DNA of 64,000 nucleotides from WVZH01 sp034430895 (GTDB lineage Bacteria > Chloroflexota > Anaerolineae > Anaerolineales > E44-bin32). A program made the translations under genes and the position numbers. Below the pieces are notes generated by a model, which searched no databases, was not told the DNA's origin, and saw only the letters and a program-made list of their open reading frames with translations. The stretch is taken from assembly GCA_034430895.1 (NCBI GenBank), contig DAOUDW010000112.1, positions 61,650 through 125,649 of the forward strand. The letters are read 5' to 3'. Shown piece after piece: positions 33,875 to 42,449 of this stretch. Numbering within the stretch: the stretch's first letter is position 1; each line of letters begins with the position of its first letter.

Positions 33875-34846
33875 ATGATGCAAAGAGTGACGCAATTTTC
33901 ACAAAGGAAAGAGGAAATCAAACCAAAGAAGGACACCATTCGTATTCCCGCTGTTGCAACCACGATATACGTATTGTTCGTTATTGCTTCTTTGCTGGTG
34001 ACGGTATTACTCCAGACATTGGATGCAGCGAGCTGGTTGATTGGAACGTTGTTGGTGACGCTCAACCTGATCGGACTGTATCTTCTCTTCGCATTGAAAG
34101 TCGCCGATCAATGGGAGAAAGCTGTTGTGCTGCGTTTCGGACGCTTTATTGGATTACGAGGACCGGGGTTGTTTCGGATCGTGCCCATCGTCGACAAAGT
34201 CACGATCTGGATCGATCATCGTGTCATCGTTACGCCATTCAGCGCTGAGAAGACGCTTACCAAAGATACCGTACCCGTCGATGTGGATGCCGTATTATTC
34301 TGGATGGTTTGGGATGCTGAAAAAGCTGCCCTCGAGGTGGAAGACTATCAAGTGGCGATCGCATGGGCCGCACAGACGGCCTTGCGAGAAGTGATCGGGC
34401 AGATGAGCCTGGCGGACATCTTGGTTGGTCGGGCGCGCATGGACAAGGAGCTCCAGAAGATCATCGACGAGCGCACGACACCTTGGGGTGTAACCGTGCA
34501 GTCCGTGGAGATCCGCGACGTAGTTATCCCGCAGGACCTCGAAAATGCCATGAGCCAGCAAGCGCAAGCCGAGCGCGAGCGGCAAGCGCGTGTCATCCTG
34601 GGTGAGTCCGAACAGCAGATTGCACAATCCTTCGCTGACGCCTCGAAGGCTTATGAGAACAACCCCACGGCCTTACACTTGCGGGCAATGAATATGCTCT
34701 TCGAAGGCCTAAAGGAGCAAGGTGCATTGGTGATTGTTCCCTCCAGTGCGGTCGACACGATGAATCTGGGCGGGATCGCAGGCGTGGCGTCACTCGCTGG
34801 GGTAAACCTGGCAGACAGGCCGGGGGAGAAGGAGCGTAAAAAGTGA
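33875..34846 (+). CDS. SPFH/band 7 (stomatin/slipin-like) membrane protein
   Basis: 323 residues; RBS AAGGAAGG. Two hydrophobic helices (~27-48 and ~52-70), then the SPFH domain (EKAVVLRFGRFIGLRGPGLFRIVPIVDKV..., PVDVDAVLFWMV), and a helical tail rich in Gln/Ala/Arg (QQAQAERERQARVILGESEQQIAQSF), ending in GGIAGVASLAGVNL. Such proteins oligomerise on the membrane and organise lipid domains or proteases. The stop overlaps the next start by 4 bases. Operon partner of the GntR gene. Confidence 0.9.
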   Translation: MMQRVTQFSQRKEEIKPKKDTIRIPAVATTIYVLFVIASLLVTVLLQTLDAASWLIGTLLVTLNLIGLYLLFALKVADQWEKAVVLRFGRFIGLRGPGLFRIVPIVDKVTIWIDHRVIVTPFSAEKTLTKDTVPVDVDAVLFWMVWDAEKAALEVEDYQVAIAWAAQTALREVIGQMSLADILVGRARMDKELQKIIDERTTPWGVTVQSVEIRDVVIPQDLENAMSQQAQAERERQARVILGESEQQIAQSFADASKAYENNPTALHLRAMNMLFEGLKEQGALVIVPSSAVDTMNLGGIAGVASLAGVNLADRPGEKERKK

Positions 34847-35058
34847 GCGCGCAGTGGGAGTACACGGTCGAGGTCCTGGGAGGGACGCTGAAAGGCGTCC
34901 GCCCGGAGGAATTGGCGGATTTACTCAATCTGGCCGCCGAAGAAGAATGGGAACCCGTGGATATACTCCTGCGCTCGTCTACCGGCAATCAGTTGATGGT
35001 CATATTGAGACGATCCTTGCAATCCCGTTCACGCCAGCGAAAACGTAGATGGCCGTAA
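34843..35058 (+). CDS. Small DUF4177-like protein
   Basis: 71 residues, GTG start overlapping the SPFH stop (GTGA). WEYTVEVLGG...ELADLLNLAAEEEWEPVDILLRSSTGNQLMVILRR follows the DUF4177 pattern (WEY start, leucine-rich helix, EW and a hydrophobic C-terminal strand), with a basic tail. No function known. Coupled translation suggests it works with the SPFH protein. Confidence 0.7.
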   Translation: MSAQWEYTVEVLGGTLKGVRPEELADLLNLAAEEEWEPVDILLRSSTGNQLMVILRRSLQSRSRQRKRRWP

Positions 35059-35066
35059 GCCCTCAT

Positions 35067-35082
35067 TGTTTCACGTGAAACA
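35067..35082. other. parS centromere-like ParB-binding site
   Basis: TGTTTCACGTGAAACA is a perfect 16-bp palindrome identical to the conserved bacterial parS consensus (TGTTNCACGTGAAACA). It sits in the gap between the DUF4177-like gene and the YhfC protease gene. ParB proteins load onto such sites, most often near the chromosomal origin. dnaN lies about 11 kb away. No parAB genes or clear DnaA boxes are visible in this window. Confidence 0.85.
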
Positions 35083-35163
35083 TGGAACCGATCGATGTTG
35101 GTTCCAGGCAAATTCTGTACGACGTGTTCAACCTTTTGAAAAAACCATTTCTTGGAGTACTCA

Positions 35164-36045
35164 ATGAATATGTTTGTCCATACGGTAAATGCGCTTGTAA
35201 TGATCGGTTTGCCTCTTATATTGGGAGTGCTGTTTGTCAAGCGATTGAAGGTGGAATGGCGGCTCTTTCTGGTTGGTGCTGTGACGTTCGTCGCAAGCCA
35301 GATCCTGCACATACCCTTCAATGCTTTCGTCTTGGCCCCATCGCTTGATCGTTTTAATCTCTCTTTGGCGCAAATGGGGCTCCCGCTTATTGGCGCTGCG
35401 CTTGCCTACGGACTTTCAGCTGGCGTTTTCGAAGAAGGCGCCCGGTATCTGATTTATCGTACCTGGCTGCGCAAAGAACGTTCCTGGCGGGAAGCCTTGA
35501 TGTTTGGCCTGGGGCACGGAGGCGCCGAAGCGATTATCCTGGGTGGCCTTGCCGCCTACGGTTTGATCCAGGCCATCGCTCTGCGAGGCGTGGACCTTTC
35601 TTCCTTAGTTCCTGCAGACCGGGTGGCCGATGTGGCAGCACAACTCGAGATGTACTGGAATATGCCCTGGTACGACGCATTGCTTGGCGCAGTCGAGCGG
35701 GTATTCGCTCTGGCTATTCAGATCAGTCTGGCTGTGCTCATGCTGCAGGCGTTCACTCGCAAGCAGGTGCGATGGGGCGTTGCGGCTGTGCTGTGGCACA
35801 CATTGATCGACGCAGGAGTGCTTCTTGCGGTTCAGCTCTGGGGTATCTACATCGCAGAGGGGCTTGCCGCTGTGGCCGCAATCATCAGCTTGGTGATAAT
35901 ATTAAAGTTGCGTGGCTGCTCTTCGGAACCCCAGGTGCCGATCTCGGATCCGGCGTTCGATTCGCCACGATCTGCCGATCTGGCTCCGGCGATAGAAGTC
36001 GAAGACATAACCAAAGAGCAGGTTGAAGACAGCCGATTTGTATAG
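35164..36045 (+). CDS. YhfC-family intramembrane glutamic-type protease
   Basis: 293 residues from ATG 35164 with RBS TTGGAG. About eight membrane helices. Motifs typical of YhfC (PF10086): FEEGARYLIYR (E90, E91), FGLGHGGAEAI (H118, E122) and LWHTLIDAGV near the end. These acidic/His residues line the proposed active site, as in glutamic intramembrane proteases (CPBP/Rce1-like). Role unknown; relatives occur near bacteriocin or ABC exporter genes, as here. The C-terminal tail is acidic. Expression is likely with the ABC genes 105 bases downstream. Confidence 0.82.
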   Translation: MNMFVHTVNALVMIGLPLILGVLFVKRLKVEWRLFLVGAVTFVASQILHIPFNAFVLAPSLDRFNLSLAQMGLPLIGAALAYGLSAGVFEEGARYLIYRTWLRKERSWREALMFGLGHGGAEAIILGGLAAYGLIQAIALRGVDLSSLVPADRVADVAAQLEMYWNMPWYDALLGAVERVFALAIQISLAVLMLQAFTRKQVRWGVAAVLWHTLIDAGVLLAVQLWGIYIAEGLAAVAAIISLVIILKLRGCSSEPQVPISDPAFDSPRSADLAPAIEVEDITKEQVEDSRFV

Positions 36046-36149
36046 CCCAACATACAAGCAGAAGACTCTCGGTGGATATCGCTGTTTCCTCACTGGACGA
36101 CAAGGGAAATAAGTATCAAGATTTGAAAGGGGTCTGACAGGTTGAGAAG

Positions 36150-37082
36150 ATGATAAAAACGGATTCTTTGACCAAGCAATTCAATCAAGTTCTGGCCGTG
36201 GACCAACTGAGTCTGGAAGTAAATGCGGGTGAGGTGTTCGGTTTTCTGGGCCCGAACGGCGCAGGGAAAACGACCACGATTCGCATGTTAACCGCGTTGA
36301 TTGCCCCCACTTCCGGAACGGCGATCGTTGCAGGCGCTGAACTTGGAAAAAATGATTACCAGATTCGCAAAGGGGTCGGTATCCTGACGGAATCGCCAGG
36401 CTTATATGAACGGCTCAGCGCCGAACGTAATCTTGATTTCTTTGCCCGACTTTATGAAGTCGAAGATGTGGGCACGCAGGTAGAGCGATACCTGCGCATG
36501 CTGGATTTGTGGGACCGACGCCAGGATGCGGTGGCAGAATTTTCGAAAGGCATGCGTCAAAAATTGGCCATTGCGCGAGCGCTACTGCACGAGCCCCAGA
36601 TTCTCTTTCTCGACGAACCGACCAGCGGCCTCGATCCGGAAGCAGCACGATTGGTGCGGGATTTCATTGCTGAATTGAGCAGCGAAGGGCGTACGATATT
36701 TATGTGTACGCACAACCTGGACGAAGCGGACCGATTATGCGACCGCATCGCGGTTTTCAATGGTCACCTTCTGGCACTCGACACGCCTTCCGCGCTGCGC
36801 CGCTCAGTCTATGCGCGCCTGGTAGTTTTCCATCTGCGCGGGGTTCATCCCGGTTTTGTTGAACGCATTGAAGATTTCCCGTTTGTGCGCTCTGTTGAGA
36901 CGGTGGAGGGAAAGTTGGTGATTGGCCTGGATGAACCCGAAGAAAATAATCCCATTATCGTGCGCGCCCTGGTGGAGATGGGAGCCGAGATTCAATTTGT
37001 CGGCGAATTACGCAGATCTCTCGAAGATGTGTATTTACACTTGGTTAATTCTCATGACCGTGAAAGTGATGAAACCCGCTAA
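36150..37082 (+). CDS. ABC transporter ATP-binding protein (NatA/BcrA-like)
   Basis: 310 residues. Walker A GPNGAGKTTT, Q-loop, signature FSKGMRQKLAIA, Walker B ILFLDEPTSGLDP and H-loop CTHNLDE. A C-terminal ~80-residue extension regulates such exporters. Pairs with the permease at 37148. The NatAB-like class exports sodium or peptide antibiotics; the substrate here is unknown. Confidence 0.93.
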   Translation: MIKTDSLTKQFNQVLAVDQLSLEVNAGEVFGFLGPNGAGKTTTIRMLTALIAPTSGTAIVAGAELGKNDYQIRKGVGILTESPGLYERLSAERNLDFFARLYEVEDVGTQVERYLRMLDLWDRRQDAVAEFSKGMRQKLAIARALLHEPQILFLDEPTSGLDPEAARLVRDFIAELSSEGRTIFMCTHNLDEADRLCDRIAVFNGHLLALDTPSALRRSVYARLVVFHLRGVHPGFVERIEDFPFVRSVETVEGKLVIGLDEPEENNPIIVRALVEMGAEIQFVGELRRSLEDVYLHLVNSHDRESDETR

Positions 37083-37147
37083 TTGACAAAGGTTATTTGT
37101 ATGGCGGACGTGAAATACACAACGTCGATTTACAACAGAGGTGATGA

Positions 37148-37942
37148 ATGAAAAAAGTTTGGATTATCGTGCGCAAAGAATGGGCGGAGGTGTTCAAGAA
37201 TCGCTTTGTCCTGTTTACCGTGGGCTTTCTGCCTCTATTGTTCACTGCGCTGCCTTTGATCATGCTCTACGCTACTCGCGATTCGGCGGTTTTCAGCGGG
37301 CTTTCTACCACGGACATGCCCAGTGGTTTCATGGATTTGTGCGGCGAGGATATGAATGTTGCGGAATGCGGTCAGTATTTTATGATCAGTCAATTTATGC
37401 TGCTCTTTATGATCATGCCGTTGGCCATCCCGGTCACGATCGCTTCCTACAGCATCGTCGGAGAAAAGACCACGCGCACGCTCGAGCCGGTGTTGGCCAC
37501 ACCGATAACCACGATCGAATTACTCACCGGGAAAGGCCTTGCTGCAATCCTGCCGGCAATTAGCGCGACCTGGTTGGGATTTGGCGTTTTTGCAGTGGGT
37601 GCCCGGATTCTCTCGGCAAGCCCCATCGTGTTGGGCCGTTTGACGGATGGGCTTTGGTTGATGGCTATATTCATTGTTGGCCCACTCCTATCCATCGCAG
37701 CGGTTAGCGTTGCGGTTATGGTTTCTTCACGAGCCAATGACCCACGGGTTGCCGAACAGCTTTCGATGTTGGTGATCTTGCCTTTATTGGGGATCTTCTT
37801 CGGACAAATCACGGGGCTGTTCTTCATCAACGATCAACTGATCCTCTGGATGGCCGTAATCCTCCTGGTTGTCGACGCTGGACTGGTCGCGCTGGCGATG
37901 CATCTCTTCCAGCGAGAGACAATACTCACCCGCTGGAAATAG
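37148..37942 (+). CDS. ABC-2 type permease (NatB-like)
   Basis: 264 residues; RBS GAGGTGATGA. Six hydrophobic helices; the first follows a short cytoplasmic start (KKVWIIVRKEWAEVFKNRF), with the ABC-2 motif IVGEKTTRTLEPVLATPITTIELLTGKGLA in the second cytoplasmic loop. It is the membrane half of the exporter with the ATPase encoded 66 bases upstream. The next gene begins one base after its stop. Confidence 0.9.
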   Translation: MKKVWIIVRKEWAEVFKNRFVLFTVGFLPLLFTALPLIMLYATRDSAVFSGLSTTDMPSGFMDLCGEDMNVAECGQYFMISQFMLLFMIMPLAIPVTIASYSIVGEKTTRTLEPVLATPITTIELLTGKGLAAILPAISATWLGFGVFAVGARILSASPIVLGRLTDGLWLMAIFIVGPLLSIAAVSVAVMVSSRANDPRVAEQLSMLVILPLLGIFFGQITGLFFINDQLILWMAVILLVVDAGLVALAMHLFQRETILTRWK

Positions 37943-37943
37943 C

Positions 37944-38702
37944 ATGAAAACAACAACGCGACGCACAGTTTACTTGCTACTCTTGTTGAGCCTACTTTTA
38001 CCGCTTCGATTCGCCTCCGCGCAGGACACAACCGAGGCACTTTCTTTGAAGCTGCGGAAAGATTTCGGCTTCGCCTTGGGTGGACGTATCCAGGGCAGCT
38101 TCACACTCTCCGCTTCTGGCCCCTCCGATCTCCACAGCGTGGATTTCATCATTGGCGAAGCGGTTGTGTTCCAGGACGATGAGCCGCCATTCGAATACCA
38201 ATTTCACACCTCGGATTTCGAACTCGGTGTCCACCGCATCCAAGCCGTTGGCGCAACGAGCGCCAGTGGGATAGTACAAAGCAAAGTTCTTCAATTTGAG
38301 TTCGTCAGCGCTGATCAGAGTTGGGAAGCGGCAAAGAGTGTAATTATTCCTATGTTTATTCTAATTGTCTTAATAGCAGTAATCGGAATATCGGCCACTA
38401 CGCTGCTGGACCGCAAGAAAGGTTTCCGCATCGGGGAATACGGTGCTTCGGGCGGTGCCGTGTGCTCCCGTTGTGGCCTGCCTTTCAGTCGGCACGTTTT
38501 ATCCCTCAACCTGGTTTTTGGAAAACTGGAACGTTGCCCACACTGTGGAAAATGGGGGATCGTCCGACGTGCGACGGCGGAAGAACTTACTAAGGCGGAG
38601 TTTAAGTTTCAGGTCGATCGCCAAAAAGGCCGCATCGAACCGGGCGATGACGAAACCAACTGGAAACGCATGATCGAGGAGTCCCGCTACGAAGACCAAT
38701 AA
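37944..38702 (+). CDS. Exported Ig-like, single-pass membrane protein with cytoplasmic zinc ribbon
   Basis: 252 residues, start ATG directly after the permease stop. Signal peptide (1-26, ending ASAQ). An extracytoplasmic Ig-like domain (~35-130, GRIQGSFTLSASGPSDLHSVDFIIGEAVVF). One membrane helix (~140-162, IIPMFILIVLIAVIGISATTLL). A cytoplasmic tail carries CSRC and CPHC (about residues 181-209), a zinc ribbon. It joins outside sensing to an inside ribbon. Part of the ABC exporter operon and likely an accessory protein. Function unknown. Confidence 0.72.
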   Translation: MKTTTRRTVYLLLLLSLLLPLRFASAQDTTEALSLKLRKDFGFALGGRIQGSFTLSASGPSDLHSVDFIIGEAVVFQDDEPPFEYQFHTSDFELGVHRIQAVGATSASGIVQSKVLQFEFVSADQSWEAAKSVIIPMFILIVLIAVIGISATTLLDRKKGFRIGEYGASGGAVCSRCGLPFSRHVLSLNLVFGKLERCPHCGKWGIVRRATAEELTKAEFKFQVDRQKGRIEPGDDETNWKRMIEESRYEDQ

Positions 38703-38912
38703 TCTCGGCTTTGCTCATCATCTGGCGCCTCAAGCCCCGATATCGACCGAGGTCCACGAGATAACTTTGTGGGGCAATACATCGTAGCTGGTTTATCCGA
38801 ATCGCCGCGTGGTTTTTCTTGCCTTCCCATGCCGGGTAACTTGAGGGTACAATCAATCCGAACGAAGCGCTGCCGGCGGCGAAAAGCCCCGGCTTTTCTA
38901 TGGTGATTACGG

Positions 38913-39812
38913 ATGCAAAAGGATCGTCCTCAAGTATGTGACTACGAAGGATCGGATTATCAGACGCGCTTCTGGGAAAATGCCGATCGTGCATACGAAG
39001 ATCGCGTCGAAGCGATAGCACTGAAGCGTTTACTGCCGGCTGATGGCGATCTGTTATTCGAGGTGGGCGCAGGAGCCGGACGGAATACAGAACGTTATGC
39101 AGGTTATAAGAAAATCGTCCTTCTGGATTATTCCTTCTCACAGTTGAAACAAGCCCGCGACCGGCTTGGCGATAGCCCACGCTACTGCTATGTTGCGGGA
39201 GATGTGTATCATCTACCTTTTGCTGCATCAATCTTCGACGGTGCGACGATGATCCGCACCCTGCACCACATGGCCGATCCCCTCGCTTCCTTGCAGCAAG
39301 TGCGAAACACGCTCAAGCCCGGGAGTATTTTCGTCCTGGAATATGCCAACAAGCGGAACATAAAAGCGATCGCACGTTGGCTCTTCCGCCGTCAATCCTG
39401 GAATCCCTTCGATCCTGAACCGATTGAATTTGCCGAACTCAACTTCGACTTTCATCCCCAAACTGTGCGGAGCTGGTTGGATAAAGTAGGCTTTATTATT
39501 GAGCGACAATTATCCGTATCTAACTTTCGTCTTCCATTCCTAAAAAAGCTGGTTCCGGTTAATCTCTTGGTCACGCTGGACTCTTTGGTGCAGTGGACCG
39601 GTGCGTATTGGCAATTGTCACCGAGTGTTTTTGTGCGATGCAAGGCGGCCGGCGGAGACATGGAAATATCGAAAGAAAGGTTTTGGAAGTGTCCCGTCTG
39701 CGATTCGATAGACTTGGAATCCATTGAAGAAGGGCTTCAATGCAGTACTTGTAATAATGTGTGGGCCTTCAGGGAAGGCATTTTTGATTTTCGGGAACCT
39801 TTGCAGCAATAG
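38913..39812 (+). CDS. Class I SAM methyltransferase with C-terminal zinc ribbon
   Basis: 299 residues. Motif I FEVGAGAGRNTERYAGYK (SAM binding), DYS for motif II and an UbiE/COQ5-type fold (residues ~45-180: DVYHLPFAASIFDGATMIRTLHHMADPLASL). The final ~45 residues carry CPVC and CSTC spaced as a zinc ribbon (Trm112-like). Such a fused ribbon is similar to Trm112 activator modules of tRNA and protein methyltransferases. Substrate unknown. Confidence 0.8.
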   Translation: MQKDRPQVCDYEGSDYQTRFWENADRAYEDRVEAIALKRLLPADGDLLFEVGAGAGRNTERYAGYKKIVLLDYSFSQLKQARDRLGDSPRYCYVAGDVYHLPFAASIFDGATMIRTLHHMADPLASLQQVRNTLKPGSIFVLEYANKRNIKAIARWLFRRQSWNPFDPEPIEFAELNFDFHPQTVRSWLDKVGFIIERQLSVSNFRLPFLKKLVPVNLLVTLDSLVQWTGAYWQLSPSVFVRCKAAGGDMEISKERFWKCPVCDSIDLESIEEGLQCSTCNNVWAFREGIFDFREPLQQ

Positions 39813-40063
39813 CGTCCTCTACGAAACAGGACGTACTCCCAATGACATCGAAGGGCCCGCGTTCGCACTGGCATCGCCCAACTAAAACAACTCGAGTATC
39901 ACCGGCTGCCGCGACACCTGCACTATGATTTACTCGAGACAGTACTTTATTTTCCCGGCGATAGATTCGAATTATTTGAACAGTTAACGTACAATCACAT
40001 GAAAACGCGCGACGCTGGGGCTTATCCAACGTATAGATAGTTAAATAGGATCTGGAGGCTTGC

Positions 40064-40576
40064 ATGGATACGAAAAGACGCTCGAATCTTGGCGCGGGAT
40101 TGGTGCTGATACTCATTGGTGTTGCTTTCTTACTCGCTCAACTATCTCCGGATTGGTATGAGTGGATAGATCCCGTCGATAATTGGCCTATGATTATCGT
40201 TGGAGTTGGATTGTTGTTATTGATTATGGGGCTGCTAAGCGGCGTACCAGCCATGGCCGTGCCCGCATGTATTGTCGGAGGTGTCGGCGGGTTATTGTAC
40301 TGGCAGAATATAACCAACAATTACGCAAGCTGGTCCTATGCCTGGGCTTTAATACCAGGTTTCGTGGGTGTCGGTGTGATTCTTTCGGGACTGCTTGGGG
40401 CCGGCATTAAACAGTCGTTGCGCGAAGGGTTAAATCTAATCAAGATCAGTTTATTAATGGTAGCGATATTCGGCTCGATTTTTGGAGCAAGGGACTTTCA
40501 GGAACCTGTTTGGCCAGTTCTGCTGATTTCGGTTGGTGTTCTTTATCTGCTTCAAAGTATCTTCCGTTGGACGTGA
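40064..40576 (+). CDS. LiaF/LiaI-like transmembrane protein (DUF5668-type)
   Basis: 170 residues; RBS TGGAGG. Six short hydrophobic helices grouped in two-helix repeats typical of LiaI/LiaF transmembrane regions: LGAGLVLILIGVAFLL..., NWPMIIVGVGLLLLIMGL, and PVWPVLLISVGVLYLL. No soluble DUF2154-like domain follows. These domains sense or buffer cell-envelope stress in the Lia system. It lies just ahead of a PspC-like gene. Confidence 0.72.
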   Translation: MDTKRRSNLGAGLVLILIGVAFLLAQLSPDWYEWIDPVDNWPMIIVGVGLLLLIMGLLSGVPAMAVPACIVGGVGGLLYWQNITNNYASWSYAWALIPGFVGVGVILSGLLGAGIKQSLREGLNLIKISLLMVAIFGSIFGARDFQEPVWPVLLISVGVLYLLQSIFRWT

Positions 40577-40716
40577 GATATTTAGCCAATGAATTGCAAA
40601 TTGGCAACTGATGTGAAAAGGAAATCTATATCTTCTGTGTAACGAAATCTTCGACTGCATCGGTGATAGACGACAGATCGCAAGACGTTTGATGGGAGAT
40701 CTTGGAGAACGTAAAT

Positions 40717-41181
40717 ATGGAAGCGAAGAGAATGAGGCGCAGTAACACAGATAAGATGATTGCAGGTGTGTGTGGCGGTTTGGGTGTTTATTTCGGCATC
40801 GATCCCACATTAATTCGTTTGGCCTTTGTGCTCTTGCTCTTTGTAAATGGCGTCGGTGTAATCCTCTACCTCGTACTTTGCATCGTGCTTCCCTCCAGTG
40901 AGTTGGCTGACGGTATTGGCACAAGGGCAAATGCGGCTGAAAGAACGGATAACTTCTCAAACAAGGTCCAATCGCTTGTAGATGAAGGTCTGCGTACAAC
41001 CCGAGCTTCGGGTGACCAGATCGCTGTAATTGTCGGAGCAACGCTGGTAGTGTTCGGCGCTGTCGTTTTACTCAAAACGATCAGCCCCATGCTTTTCGGC
41101 AGCTTAAGCAAATTCTTCTGGCCGGCAATCCTGATCCTGGGTGGGATGGTTATACTCCTGCGCTCTCCAAGAGCGGAATAG
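40717..41181 (+). CDS. PspC-domain membrane protein
   Basis: 154 residues from ATG 40717 with GGAG upstream; an in-frame TTG at 40702 lies within the RBS. PspC domain at ~3-60 (MRRSNTDKMIAGVCGGLGVYFGIDPTLIRLAFVLLLF). Two further hydrophobic helices (~115-150) resemble LiaF-type repeats. PspC senses membrane damage and interacts with PspA-like proteins. Likely a functional pair with the LiaF-like gene; no pspA is adjacent. Confidence 0.85.
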   Translation: MEAKRMRRSNTDKMIAGVCGGLGVYFGIDPTLIRLAFVLLLFVNGVGVILYLVLCIVLPSSELADGIGTRANAAERTDNFSNKVQSLVDEGLRTTRASGDQIAVIVGATLVVFGAVVLLKTISPMLFGSLSKFFWPAILILGGMVILLRSPRAE

Positions 41182-41313
41182 TTCCGAAAGCGAATTACAC
41201 CACCTCGACTTAAATTGAACTTAACGGCACTTTAATACCGCCAGCCACGATGATTGATAAAGTAAATTGGAATTTCTTTCCAACATCAATCCCCGACTTG
41301 TGGAAAGGTGTCC

Positions 41314-41580
41314 ATGATGACGACAGCATGGGAGAACCGATTAAGTGCGAATAGCCTGGTCCTGGCAGATGGTGGCATGGGGACTACCCTTTTTTCTTTA
41401 GGACTTGACCGGGGCATCGCTCCGGAACTATGGAACCTTGAGCGATCGGAGACTATCGCCGAGATACATCGTGGCTATATCCAAGCGGGACCGCAAATTA
41501 TCCTGACGAATTCATTCGGAGGGAATCGTGCCCGGCTAAGTCGTCATAACATCGGCGATCAATCGAGCGAATCCGAATAA
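41314..41580 (+). pseudogene. Truncated homocysteine S-methyltransferase
   Basis: 88 codons from ATG 41314 with AAAGGTG upstream (MMTTAWENRLSANSLVLADG). The start of the betaine-homocysteine/MetH-type methyltransferase domain is clear: LADGGMGTTLF...GIAPELWNLE, IAEIHRGYIQAGPQIILTNSFGGNRARL. It ends after DQSSESE, where family members continue for another ~200 residues that include the zinc-binding cysteines. No continuation is visible. Non-functional remnant. Confidence 0.7.
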
Positions 41581-41715
41581 GGCTTCCCTAAATCGTAATC
41601 TACTGCACCGATAGAAGTTCAATCTTTTCGGCACCAAGACTATGATAGTATCGTAGTTATGCTGCTGGCCATCTACACGCGAAATTTACTATACTCTCCA
41701 CGGAGGTAAAGCGTA

Positions 41716-42366
41716 ATGATGAGATCTTCATCGGACGACCGCCGAGCGATGGAAGAACGTATACGCGAAGAAGGCCGCCTGCCGCCAGGCCAATCGTTAA
41801 CCCTTAAATTCCCGGTTTTACATTATGGTGCCGTTCCAGTATTCAATCCCGACGCGTGGATATTTCGAATATGGGGGGAAGTTAAGCAGACAAAGTCCTG
41901 GACATGGGATGAATTCCAGGAATTGCCTCGCACCAAGCTCACGTTGGATTTACATTGCGTTACACGCTGGAGCAAGTTTGAGACGACATGGGAAGGTGTC
42001 GCTTTGCAATCTATTGTTGAAGCCGGCTTGGTCGAATTGAAACCATCCGCCCGATACGTTATGCAGCATTGTGAGAATGGTTTTACAGCAAACATTCCCA
42101 TCGAGGTAGCCCTTGCCGATAATTTTCTGCTGGCTACAAGCTACAATAATGTCCCACTTACACCGGAACACGGTTTCCCCTTGAGGGGCATGATTGGATC
42201 GATTCCTGGGCGAAAACAATTAAAGGACCTGTATCTTTGGAAAGGTGGAAAATGGTTAAGAGGTCTGGAGTTTATGTCCTCCGATCGACTCGGCTTTTGG
42301 GAGCAAGCTGGATATCACAATGATGCTGATGTTTGGAAGGAACAACGCATCGTTCAGTCCACTTGA
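41716..42366 (+). CDS. Sulfite-oxidase-fold molybdopterin oxidoreductase (cytoplasmic)
   Basis: 216 residues; no signal peptide. DLHCVTRWSK contains the molybdenum-ligating Cys81. The FTANIPIEVALADNFLLATSYNNVPLTPEHGFPLRGMIG and KQLKDLYLWKGGKWLRG stretches follow the YedY/MsrP-like pattern. There is no Tat signal or C-terminal Ig domain, so it is the short soluble type. Substrate unknown; no haem partner gene nearby. Preceded by RBS-like GGAGG. Confidence 0.88.
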   Translation: MMRSSSDDRRAMEERIREEGRLPPGQSLTLKFPVLHYGAVPVFNPDAWIFRIWGEVKQTKSWTWDEFQELPRTKLTLDLHCVTRWSKFETTWEGVALQSIVEAGLVELKPSARYVMQHCENGFTANIPIEVALADNFLLATSYNNVPLTPEHGFPLRGMIGSIPGRKQLKDLYLWKGGKWLRGLEFMSSDRLGFWEQAGYHNDADVWKEQRIVQST

Positions 42367-42449
42367 GAGGTTCTGTGATCCATCCGAGTGCACCTAAAGT
42401 CCCAGATGTACAAGCTGCTTCTCCCGTAGTATTCAGAATTGTATAATCA

